The notes beneath the pieces were generated by a model. The model was given only the letters and a program-made list of their open reading frames with translations, was not told the DNA's origin and did no database searches. Both the position numbers and the translations under genes were made by a program. A stretch of DNA of 11,217 nt. Origin: an uncultured Hyphomicrobiales bacterium. Lineage in GTDB: Bacteria; Pseudomonadota; Alphaproteobacteria; Rhizobiales; Beijerinckiaceae. This document shows, one piece after another, positions 1-6,337 of this stretch. The stretch covers positions 1 through 11,217 of the forward strand of contig CAIWVR010000322.1 of NCBI GenBank assembly GCA_903916165.1, in the 5' to 3' direction. Position 1 is the stretch's first letter, and the number at the start of each line of letters is the position of its first letter.

Positions 1-1344
1 CATCATCGGGCCAAGGATAAAGCCGAGGATCAGCGGGGCTGGCTCGCAATCGAGCTTGAGGCAGAGGTAGCCAAACACCGTGAAGAAGGCCATCACCCAG
101 ATGTCGGCAACATTGGCATTGATCGTGTAGGCGCCAATGCAGCAGAAACCGACGATCATCGGAAACATCATGCGATAGGGCAGGCGCAGCAATTTCACCC
201 AGACGCCAACCATCGGCAGGTTGAGGATGACCAGCATGAGATTGCCGATCCACATGCTGGCGACCACGCCCCAGAACAGGTCCGGGCGGTCGGTCATGAC
301 GCGCGGTCCGGGCGTGATGCCGTGCACCATGAGCGCGCCGATCATCAGCGCCATTGTCGGGTTCGAGGGGATGCCCAGCGTCAGCATCGGGATGAAAGAC
401 GTCTGCGCGCCAGCATTATTGGCAGATTCCGGTGCCGCGACGCCGCGGATGTCGCCATGGCCGAAATTGCGCGGCGCCTTGGCAACTTTCTTTTCGAGCG
501 TATAGGCGGCGAAGGCCGCCAGCAGCGCGCCACCACCCGGCAGCACGCCGAGCACCGAGCCCAGGGTGGTGCCGCGCAGGATCGAGGGCGTGCAATATTT
601 CAGCTCCGCCCAGCTCGGCAGGAGTTTGCCGACATGCCCGACGGTCGCGACGTCCTCCTTCTTCTTCTCGAGGTTCACGGCAACTTCCGCCACGCCGTAG
701 ATCGCCATGGACAAGGCGACGAATTCGATGCCATCGGCCAGCCCCTGGAAACCGAAGGTGAAGCGGCGGATGCCGGAATTCACATCCGAGCCGGCGAGGC
801 CAAACAGCAGGCCAAGCACCACCATGGCGATCGCCTTGATGACCGAACCGCGCGCCAGCACGATGGCTGCGACGAGGCCGCAGAGCATCAGCGAGAAATA
901 TTCGGCGGGGCCGAACTGCAAGGCAAGTTTTGCGAGCGGCGGCGCGCCGAAAGCGATCACGAAGGTCGCCACGCAGCCCGCGAAGAACGAGCCGAGCGCC
1001 GCAATGCCGAGCGCGGGTCCGGCGCGGCCCTGTCGCGCCATCTGGTGACCGTCAAGGCTGGTGATGACGGAGGAGGCCTCGCCTGGAATATTGATCAGGA
1101 TGGCGGTGGTCGAGCCGCCATATTGCGCGCCGTAATAAATGCCGGCCATCATGATGAGCGCCGAGGTCGGCTCCAGCGTGAAGGAGATCGGCAGGAGCAT
1201 GGCGACGGTGGTCACGGGGCCGATGCCGGGAAGCACGCCAACAAGTGTGCCCAGCAGCACGCCCATGCCGCAATAGGCAAGATTCTGCAGGGAGCCCGCC
1301 ACCGACAGGCCAAGCCCGATATTGGCGAAAACGTCAGAGAACAT
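1..1344 (-). CDS. tctA: Tripartite tricarboxylate transporter large permease TctA (partial, C-terminus off window)
   Basis: The frame stays open for 448 codons from ATG at 1344 to the left edge, so only roughly the last 50 residues of a family usually about 500 long are missing. This is the large inner-membrane channel subunit of a TTT transporter, which moves a carboxylate delivered by TctC in a secondary, cation-coupled way. Visible family signatures are PGIGP at residues 39-43, the GGSTTAILINIPGE block around 76-89, APESANNA at 304-311 and TLGIPSN at 322-328, set among many hydrophobic segments. The usual family text is APEAANNA and TLGIPGS, so two positions vary. A TGAGG ribosome site (1352-1356) lies inside the tctB stop codon, 7 nt before the ATG, and the gap to tctB is only 9 nt, so translation is probably coupled. 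Substrate unknown. The long plus-strand open frame opposite it is a GC-driven shadow. Confidence 0.95.
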   Translation of the reverse strand, partial: MFSDVFANIGLGLSVAGSLQNLAYCGMGVLLGTLVGVLPGIGPVTTVAMLLPISFTLEPTSALIMMAGIYYGAQYGGSTTAILINIPGEASSVITSLDGHQMARQGRAGPALGIAALGSFFAGCVATFVIAFGAPPLAKLALQFGPAEYFSLMLCGLVAAIVLARGSVIKAIAMVVLGLLFGLAGSDVNSGIRRFTFGFQGLADGIEFVALSMAIYGVAEVAVNLEKKKEDVATVGHVGKLLPSWAELKYCTPSILRGTTLGSVLGVLPGGGALLAAFAAYTLEKKVAKAPRNFGHGDIRGVAAPESANNAGAQTSFIPMLTLGIPSNPTMALMIGALMVHGITPGPRVMTDRPDLFWGVVASMWIGNLMLVILNLPMVGVWVKLLRLPYRMMFPMIVGFCCIGAYTINANVADIWVMAFFTVFGYLCLKLDCEPAPLILGFILGPMM

Positions 1345-1353
1345 GCGTGCGCC

Positions 1354-1800
1354 TCACAGGCTTGGCCAGATCGGCAACGGCAGGCGCAGCGCGAAGACAA
1401 AAATCAGGACGGCCAGCAAGGTCAGTCCCGCCGACAGCAGGGCCGCTTCCTTCAGGCGCGCATCTCGTCCGGCAAAGGCGGAGACGAAGGTCGTCGCGCT
1501 GAGTGCGATGACAAGACCCAGCGGCTGGATGGTGAGGCCAAACAGCAGCACGCAGGCGGTGAGCACGACCAGCGGGCGCCACTGGATGCGCTCAACCGCG
1601 TCGCCGCGAAGGGCAAACGACCGCACGACGAGGATGACGCCAAGCAACGCCAGCACGGCACCGAGCAGGGTCGGGAAATAGCCCGGTCCCATGCGCCCGC
1701 CGCGGCCCATCGAATAGCCTTGGGCCGCCACAAGGCTGACTGCCGAGAAGGCCAGAAACATCAGCCCGGACCAGAAGTCCTTGGGCGCCCGAATGATCAT
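1354..1800 (-). CDS. tctB: Tripartite tricarboxylate transporter small membrane subunit TctB
   Basis: A 148-residue, very hydrophobic protein with about four membrane segments (roughly residues 9-28, 44-62, 76-108 and 119-140). The family hallmark GRMGPGYFP is at about residues 35-43, and the ALRLPLPIWP C-terminal motif is also typical of TctB. It is the small, poorly conserved subunit that partners TctA in the inner membrane. The ATG at 1800 is preceded by AGGGA (1807-1811) at a good distance. It sits between tctC, 124 bp upstream across a palindromic repeat, and tctA, 9 bp downstream. Length is normal for the family. Assignment is firm from motif plus position between tctC and tctA; substrate specificity is not set by this subunit. 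Confidence 0.93.
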   Translation of the reverse strand: MIIRAPKDFWSGLMFLAFSAVSLVAAQGYSMGRGGRMGPGYFPTLLGAVLALLGVILVVRSFALRGDAVERIQWRPLVVLTACVLLFGLTIQPLGLVIALSATTFVSAFAGRDARLKEAALLSAGLTLLAVLIFVFALRLPLPIWPSL

Positions 1801-1821
1801 GCGTATTCCCTTTGATCCGCC

Positions 1822-1917
1822 CCGTCATTGCGAGGAGCGCAGCGACGAAGCAATCCATCTGATGGTAGCGACCCGAAGATGGATTGCCGCTTCGCCCCCG
1901 GCTCCTCGCAAGGACGG
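1822..1917. repeat. Long imperfect palindrome of the CGTCATTGCGAGGAG repeat family, in the tctC-tctB gap
   Basis: The left arm (1822-1858) begins CCGTCATTGCGAGGAG and ends GAAGCAATCCAT. The right arm (1879-1917), read on the minus strand, begins CCGTCCTTGCGAGGAG and ends GGCAATCCAT, so the two arms pair over about 37 nt with few mismatches around a 20-nt loop. It fills nearly all of the 124-bp gap inside an operon. Related sequence occurs at 6234-6247, 10141-10170 and 11186-11217. I recognise it as a dispersed intergenic palindrome of Bradyrhizobium-like genomes (from memory). It could form an mRNA hairpin after tctC, stabilising or separating the binding-protein message from tctBA. Confidence 0.85.
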
Positions 1918-1924
1918 GCGCTTA

Positions 1925-2896
1925 CTATTCCTTGATGTTGCCGTCGTCGATGACCTTTTTCCACTTGCCGAATTCGGCCTTGAGGAAGGCTTCGCCGTCT
2001 TTCGCCGAGGTGCCGCGCGGCTCGACGCCGACACGGGCCAGTGCCTTGATGGTTTCCGGATCCTTCAGCACGGTCTGGATCGCGCCGTTGAGCTTTTCCA
2101 CCACGTCGGGCGGCGTGCCGGTCGGGGCGAAAATGCCAAGCCAGAGATCAACCTCGAAGCCGGCGAGGCCCGCTTCCTGCACGGTCGGCAGGTCGGGATA
2201 AACGCTGGATCGTTTGGTGCCGGTGGTCGCGATCGGCCGCACGCGGTTGTCGGTGGTGAAGGGCAGGGCGCCCGCGATGCTCGAGAAGGCGAATTGCACC
2301 TTGTTGCTCATCAGGTCGGGATAGGACTGCCCGATGCTGCGGTAGGGGATGTGGGTGGCCTCGATCCCGGTGCGCTGCTTGAACAATTCACCAGCCAGAT
2401 GCGGCGTCGTGCCGATGCCGGCGGAGGCGAAATTGAGCTTTCCGGGATTGGCCTTTCCGTAGGCGACGAGATCGGCCATCGACTTGATCGGGAGTTCTGG
2501 CGATACGACGACGACTTCCGGCGAGGTCGAGATGATTGACACCGTCACAAGCTGCTTGAACAGGTCGTAGGGCATGGAGGGCTGCAGCGTCGGATTGATG
2601 ACGATGGCCGGATCCATCAGCACGAGATTATAGCCATCGGGCGCGGCGCGGGCGACGGTGTCGGTTCCCGTGATGCCGCCGGCGCCGGGGCGGTTCTCGG
2701 CGATCACCGGTTGTCCGAGCGGGCCCGACAGGGCGTTGGCCATGGTGCGGCCGACATAGTCGATGATGCCGCCGGGTGAATAGGGCAGCACGAGTTTCAG
2801 CGGCTTGTTGGGGAAGCCCTGTGCGCAGGCTGCGCTGGCGATGAGGCAAAGGGCGGGGGCGGCGAGCAGCGCGCGAAGCGTGCGTGTGATTTTCAT
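1925..2896 (-). CDS. tctC: Tripartite tricarboxylate transporter substrate-binding protein TctC (Bug family)
   Basis: A 323-residue periplasmic receptor that captures a carboxylate-type ligand and hands it to TctA/TctB. The N-terminus is a Sec signal peptide: basic MKITRTLR, a hydrophobic core, then a likely type I cleavage site after ACA at residue 25. The position before Cys24 does not fit a lipobox. The mature protein starts with the Bug-family pattern FPNKPLKLVLPYSPGG (28-43) followed by Asp46, then PVIAENRPGAGG and an APDGY block, all diagnostic. AGGAG (2903-2907) stands 6 nt before the ATG. The gene begins 29 bp after the upstream ABC-type binding protein and is followed by the repeat-filled gap and tctBA. 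Bug proteins are abundant and ligand-diverse, so the substrate remains open. Confidence 0.95.
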   Translation of the reverse strand: MKITRTLRALLAAPALCLIASAACAQGFPNKPLKLVLPYSPGGIIDYVGRTMANALSGPLGQPVIAENRPGAGGITGTDTVARAAPDGYNLVLMDPAIVINPTLQPSMPYDLFKQLVTVSIISTSPEVVVVSPELPIKSMADLVAYGKANPGKLNFASAGIGTTPHLAGELFKQRTGIEATHIPYRSIGQSYPDLMSNKVQFAFSSIAGALPFTTDNRVRPIATTGTKRSSVYPDLPTVQEAGLAGFEVDLWLGIFAPTGTPPDVVEKLNGAIQTVLKDPETIKALARVGVEPRGTSAKDGEAFLKAEFGKWKKVIDDGNIKE

Positions 2897-2925
2897 GGCG
2901 GTCTCCTGGGGTGTCGGGGGAGCGT

Positions 2926-3909
2926 TCAGTGGCGCGGCGGAATCTGGATGGCGTCGGCGAGCTGGGCTTGGCTGAGTGGGGCCTGCATGATCTTGAAGGT
3001 GATCGCATCGCGGGTGATCGAGTCGAGGCCCGAGACCTTGTCGGGGTTCATCGCCGCGATCGGCATGAATTCCTCGCGGATGCGCCTCGCGAGCGAGACG
3101 TCGATCTTGGCGTAATCTGCGTAGATCTCGATACCCTTGGGATCATTGTAGAGATAATCGAGCGCCTCGCGATAGGCGTCCATGAAGCGGCCGACCGCAG
3201 CCTTGCGCTTCGCCAGCACGTCGGCGTTGACGATATGGACGCGCACGGTCTGGTCGGCTGTGGAGGGGGCATCGCTGCCGCGCGCGATCAGGCGGATACG
3301 CCCGTCTTGCAACTGGTCGATGCCGAAGGGCGGTGACGCCCAGCCGACGTCGATCTGGCCGCTCATCGCCTGGGTCAATGTGGCAGCCGAGGCACCGGTG
3401 GAAATCGGCTTGGCTGCGACCTTGAACGTATCGATCAACGCCAGCAATGTCGTATGGGTCGAGGCACCGTTGGTGGAATAGGCCACGGTCTTTCCGGCCA
3501 CATCCTTGAAGGTCTTGATCGGGGAATTGGCCGGCACATACCAGAACAGGTCGCCCGTGCCGGTGGTGCCGGCGGAGATGATGCGCACCGGGGCACCCTT
3601 GGCATAGGCACCGAGCGCGGCGGCGGTCCCGGCCGCGATGCCGATGTCTATACTGCCCGAGATGACAGTCTGCATCGTCTCACCGCTGCCGTTGGTGAAC
3701 AGGCTCTCGATCTCGATGCCATGTTTGCGGAAGATGCCGGCGCGCTTGCCGACTTCCGGCAGGCTGGTGTCCCAATTGCCTGGCGCGCCAACGGCGACTT
3801 TGAACGTGTCGAGCGGTTGTTGTGCCGAGCCGGGCGAAACCGTCGCTGCCAGCATGCAAAGCGCAAGCGCCAGCCCGGAGAAAGGTGGCATCATTGGCGT
3901 CCTGCACAT
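2926..3909 (-). CDS. ABC transporter substrate-binding protein, NMT1/SsuA-TauA-like (periplasmic), without its own permease or ATPase
   Basis: A 327-residue secreted binding protein. Residues 1-29 form a signal peptide with a hydrophobic stretch (about 10-24) and a GSA|QQ cleavage site. The mature part follows the NMT1/THI5-like layout of sulfonate, nitrate and pyrimidine-precursor receptors: a TFKVAVG first strand, a GIFRKHGIEIE segment, then SGSIDIGIAAG and DVAGKTVAYST. I chose ATG 3909 because AGGAG (3916-3920) lies 6 nt upstream and because starting at Met6 or Met7 would remove the only N-terminal basic residue. It is the first gene of the leftward set and is followed 29 bp later by tctC. 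No ABC permease or ATPase gene is adjacent, so it either works with components elsewhere or serves the neighbouring system. Ligand unknown. Confidence 0.85.
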   Translation of the reverse strand: MCRTPMMPPFSGLALALCMLAATVSPGSAQQPLDTFKVAVGAPGNWDTSLPEVGKRAGIFRKHGIEIESLFTNGSGETMQTVISGSIDIGIAAGTAAALGAYAKGAPVRIISAGTTGTGDLFWYVPANSPIKTFKDVAGKTVAYSTNGASTHTTLLALIDTFKVAAKPISTGASAATLTQAMSGQIDVGWASPPFGIDQLQDGRIRLIARGSDAPSTADQTVRVHIVNADVLAKRKAAVGRFMDAYREALDYLYNDPKGIEIYADYAKIDVSLARRIREEFMPIAAMNPDKVSGLDSITRDAITFKIMQAPLSQAQLADAIQIPPRH

Positions 3910-3935
3910 GTTTTTCTCCTGCTTTGGTCGCGCAA

Positions 3936-3963
3936 GGGTTAGCCTGCGCTCAATTCAAGTCAA
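3936..3963 (-). promoter_or_regulatory. Weak sigma70-like promoter candidate for the SBP-tctCBA operon
   Basis: On the minus strand TTGACT (3958-3963) is followed after 16 nt by TAACCC (3936-3941), about 27 nt before the ATG at 3909. The -35 box matches five of six consensus positions, but the -10 box is poor, so the call rests mainly on position. The same TTGACTTG octamer also occurs on the minus strand upstream of the TPP gene (6208-6215). Confidence 0.2.
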
Positions 3964-3991
3964 GCTGCCTGCTGCATGATCGCCGGGCACA

Positions 3992-4033
3992 TGCTGCTGT
4001 TTGCTTGTGCCATGCCGCAAACAACAGGCAGCA
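3992..4033. repeat. Imperfect inverted repeat upstream of the binding-protein operon, possible operator
   Basis: TGCTGCTGTTTGC (3992-4004) faces GCAAACAACAGGCAGCA (4017-4033) across 12 nt; they are reverse complements apart from a 4-nt insertion. A further GCTGCCTG at 3964-3971 is an exact reverse complement of CAGGCAGC at 4025-4032. The repeats lie about 55 to 125 nt before the ATG at 3909, where an operator would be expected, but no regulator gene is present to match them with. Confidence 0.35.
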
Positions 4034-4299
4034 TTCCGTCTCGCCAGTGATTTCATAGTTCGCCATAAAAGAAAACGCCGGGCTGGGCTTCGTGCCGCCC
4101 TCCTGGATTGAGGGCGCAATGATGCGGGTCAGATGCGCAAGCCGTCCTCATCGCGCTGCGGGCGGTGATTTTTTGGAGCACCTGAAAATCTGGCCCTCCT
4201 TATGTCTGGCCGAGACAGTTTGGCCGGGAACCTTCGGCCCTGGGGGGCGTTCACCCCATGCCCTGGCCCAGTTTCGCTCCCCGGCCCCGGACCATGGCG

Positions 4300-4333
4300 G
4301 AAAGCCCGGCTTTGTGCCGGGCTTTCACTTTTT
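4300..4333. terminator. Intrinsic terminator hairpin downstream of the TPP enzyme gene, possibly bidirectional
   Basis: GAAAGCCCGGC (4300-4310) and GCCGGGCTTTC (4316-4326) form a perfect 11-bp stem with a 5-nt loop. It begins 27 nt past the stop codon of the minus-strand TPP gene, the right place to end that transcript. The longer T run, TTTTT at 4329-4333, is on the plus-strand side, whereas the minus-strand side has only the TTT inside the stem. It may therefore work in both directions or stop a plus-strand transcript. Confidence 0.75.
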
Positions 4334-4353
4334 CCATCATCAGGTCTGACCGT

Positions 4354-6114
4354 TCAGGTGGCGCGATGCCCCGTGGTGGCCGCGCCGCGCTCCTCGCCGG
4401 GCGTCACATGGACGTCGATCAGGCAGACCCCGCCAGCTGCCAGGATTTCCGCACCGCGCTTCATGGCCGGGCCGAGGTCGGCGGGGTTTGTGATCGGGCC
4501 AATGCCGACCGCGCCCTGCGCTTCCGCGAATTTCGCCAGATCCACGTCGGGATCGGAAATGCGCTGGCCGATCCAGCGATTGCCGAGCACCCGGTCGCGC
4601 CGCTTGGCGACGGTTTCCTGATGCAGTTCGTCGTTGAAATAGGAGCGGTTGTTGTTGATGACGACCAGTAGCGGGATCTGGTGGCGCGCTGCCGTCCAGA
4701 GTGCGTGGCCGCCCATCAGGAAGTCGCCGTCGCCCAGGACGCCAACGGTCTTGCGACCCGCATCCGCCATGGCCACCGCGACGCCGATCGAGATCGAGGG
4801 CATGCCGCCAATCCCGCCGCCGCCATCCTTTCCCATATAGGTGAGGGGCGAATGGGCCGGCCAGAGGTCCATCGGGAACTTGCGGCAGACGCCGGTCAGC
4901 GTGACCTCGTCCTGGTTCGGAAAAGCTTCCTTCAGCGACAGCGCGAGCTGGTCGACGTTGATGCGGGTCTCGTCGCGTTCGGGGATCTGGCGGATTTCCC
5001 TGTGCCAGCACGGCGTCGAGCCGGGGCCGAGTTCCTCGACGAGATCGGCGATGACCGCGTCGGGCGAGGCCGCCATGAAAATGTCGAGCTCGGGCAGGGC
5101 GAGATAATTGGCATGCGCGCCATTGTGCAGGTGCTGGTCCATCGACACGTGCACCGCCTTGGCGGCGAGCTTCTTCCCCTTGATCCGGAGCGCGCTGTCG
5201 AGATCGACCCAGTCGAAGGCGACGATGACGTCCGCCTCCCGCAGCATGTCACGGACATAATCCGCCGAGCGGCCAACCTGCTCCAGAGGGGCCACGGGAT
5301 GGCACGGGTGGTCGGTCGGGAAAGCCGAACGGTTTTTCAGGTCGGTGAAAACGACGGCACCCAGCCGCTCGGCCAGCGCGATGCGCTTGTGCCAGCCCTC
5401 CATCGTCCAGTCGGTCTTGCCGATCAGCAGGACGGGCTTTTTGGCCTCGCGCAGCAGTTTGGCGGTGGCTGCTATATCGGCCTTGGCGGCGCGCGTCGGG
5501 GCCGGGGGCTTCATGCGCGACAGGTCGGGCCATTCCGGTGCCTGCTCGAGCGCGGCTTCCTGCAGCCCGGCGTCGAGGCAGATATAGACGGGTGCCTTGG
5601 GCTCGCTGCGGGTGATGATGTTGGCCCGCGCCATGGCTTCAACCAGCGCATCGGGTGAGGAAGGCTGATTGTCCCATTTGATGAAGTCGCGGACCAGTCC
5701 GCCCTGGTCGGCGGAGGTGTGGATCCAGTCGATCCAGGGGCGGCGCTGCGAGGCGTCGACCGGGCCGGTGGCCCCCAGCACGAAGATCGGCGCGCGGTCG
5801 CACCAGGCATTGTAGAGGCCCATCATGCCGTGCAGCAGGCCGACGTTGGAATGCAGCACGCAGGCCATCGGCTCGCCGGTCGCCTTGGCATAGCCATGCG
5901 CGATGCCAACGGCGTGATCCTCGTGCAGGCACAGCAACATGCCGGGATTTTCATTGCCCAGATGGTTGACGAGGGAATCGTGCAGGCCGCGATAGCTCGC
6001 GCCCGGATTGAGGCTCACATATTTGAACCCGAAGCGCCGCATCATCTGCGCCGCAATGTCGCTGCCAAAACCGACCTTGTCGTCGATCTTTCCCTCCGGA
6101 CGATCCGTCCTCAT
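4354..6114 (-). CDS. Thiamine pyrophosphate-dependent decarboxylase/lyase, benzoylformate decarboxylase-like
   Basis: A 586-residue three-domain TPP enzyme, probably cytoplasmic and oligomeric. The N-terminal PYR domain has the catalytic Glu65 in LCLHEDHAVGIAHGYA (which activates the thiazolium ring) and LHSNVGLLHGMMGLYNAW at 87-104. The PP domain carries GDGDFLMGG from 461 and NNN at 487-489, the Mg-TPP motif. Compared from memory with Pseudomonas benzoylformate decarboxylase, Glu47, His70 and His281 have counterparts in Glu65, His88 and His269 (FPTDHPC), while the Ser26 position is Ala39 followed by Ser40 (NPGAS). ATG 6114 is chosen because AGGGAG (6122-6127) lies 7 nt upstream; the frame runs on upstream without family homology. 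It is divergent from the molybdenum hydroxylase operon. A 2-oxo-acid decarboxylase is the best guess; an acetolactate synthase-like carboligase or sulfopyruvate decarboxylase-like enzyme cannot be excluded. Confidence 0.88.
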   Translation of the reverse strand: MRTDRPEGKIDDKVGFGSDIAAQMMRRFGFKYVSLNPGASYRGLHDSLVNHLGNENPGMLLCLHEDHAVGIAHGYAKATGEPMACVLHSNVGLLHGMMGLYNAWCDRAPIFVLGATGPVDASQRRPWIDWIHTSADQGGLVRDFIKWDNQPSSPDALVEAMARANIITRSEPKAPVYICLDAGLQEAALEQAPEWPDLSRMKPPAPTRAAKADIAATAKLLREAKKPVLLIGKTDWTMEGWHKRIALAERLGAVVFTDLKNRSAFPTDHPCHPVAPLEQVGRSADYVRDMLREADVIVAFDWVDLDSALRIKGKKLAAKAVHVSMDQHLHNGAHANYLALPELDIFMAASPDAVIADLVEELGPGSTPCWHREIRQIPERDETRINVDQLALSLKEAFPNQDEVTLTGVCRKFPMDLWPAHSPLTYMGKDGGGGIGGMPSISIGVAVAMADAGRKTVGVLGDGDFLMGGHALWTAARHQIPLLVVINNNRSYFNDELHQETVAKRRDRVLGNRWIGQRISDPDVDLAKFAEAQGAVGIGPITNPADLGPAMKRGAEILAAGGVCLIDVHVTPGEERGAATTGHRAT

Positions 6115-6233
6115 GCTGATGCTCCCTGTGGCTTCTGCGTTTCTTGAGCGTATCCCGCCTTGCTGGGAGCGGGGTGCGCCGCCAACATCTGTGCTTTCCG
6201 ATCTGGCCAAGTCAACCGATCCTCGTCGCGAGT

Positions 6234-6247
6234 CGCTCGCAATGACG
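6234..6247 (-). repeat. Half copy of the CGTCATTGCGAG dispersed repeat
   Basis: Read on the minus strand this is CGTCATTGCGAGCG, matching the opening of the repeat arm at 1822-1858; downstream it decays (GACTCGCGACGAGGATC). No second arm is visible, so it looks like a remnant of a palindrome. Confidence 0.6.
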
Positions 6248-6262
6248 CCGCTCCGGGCTTGA

Positions 6263-6291
6263 TTGACAGTCCGGACGTCTCTAGGAACGAT
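6263..6291 (+). promoter_or_regulatory. Candidate sigma70-like promoter of the molybdenum hydroxylase operon
   Basis: A perfect TTGACA (6263-6268) is followed after 17 nt by AACGAT (6286-6291), a weak -10 match. This would place transcription start near 6298 and leave a leader of about 40 nt before the ATG at 6338, a sensible length. The -35 match is strong for GC-rich DNA; the -10 is not. Confidence 0.35.
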
Positions 6292-6337
6292 AGGGACAGA
6301 TCCGGGCCAACCCGGACCAAGGGAGAGCACAGCCGCC

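Larger units (their letters stand above)
3910..4353. other. 444-bp intergenic region between the TPP enzyme gene and the binding-protein/tct operon
   Basis: No open frame here has convincing coding character, although frames without stops cross it by chance. From the right it holds the hairpin terminator (4300-4333); a GC-rich stretch with three T(C/T)TGGCC copies starting at 4189, 4205 and 4219 and a small GGCCG/CGGCC hairpin (4222-4239); a possible hairpin at 4114-4138 with GCGCA/TGCGC ends; an imperfect inverted repeat (3992-4033); and a weak TTGACT promoter-like box (3958-3963, minus strand) near the binding-protein start. It must contain the promoter of the SBP-tctCBA operon if that operon is not read through from the TPP gene. 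A plus-strand small RNA ending at the terminator is possible but unproven. Confidence 0.6.
6115..6337. promoter_or_regulatory. Divergent intergenic regulatory region between the TPP gene and the molybdenum hydroxylase operon
   Basis: These 223 bp must carry promoters for both directions. On the plus strand TTGACA is at 6263-6268. On the minus strand TTGACT is at 6210-6215 with only a poor -10 match (ACAGAT after 17 nt). A half copy of the dispersed repeat lies between them. Shared control of the two transcription units is plausible from the layout, but I see no clear dyad that would mark an operator. Confidence 0.5.

Noticed and set aside
322..1815. A 497-codon plus-strand open frame opposite tctA and tctB
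   Set aside because: Its translation is rich in His, Gln, Arg, Asp and Gly with no domain, whereas the minus strand gives clear TctA and TctB sequences throughout. It is an antisense shadow of GC-rich codon bias.
4681..5658. A 325-codon plus-strand open frame opposite the TPP enzyme
   Set aside because: Antisense shadow with Arg/Gly/His-rich composition and no recognisable motif; the minus-strand product has full TPP-enzyme signatures over the same bases.
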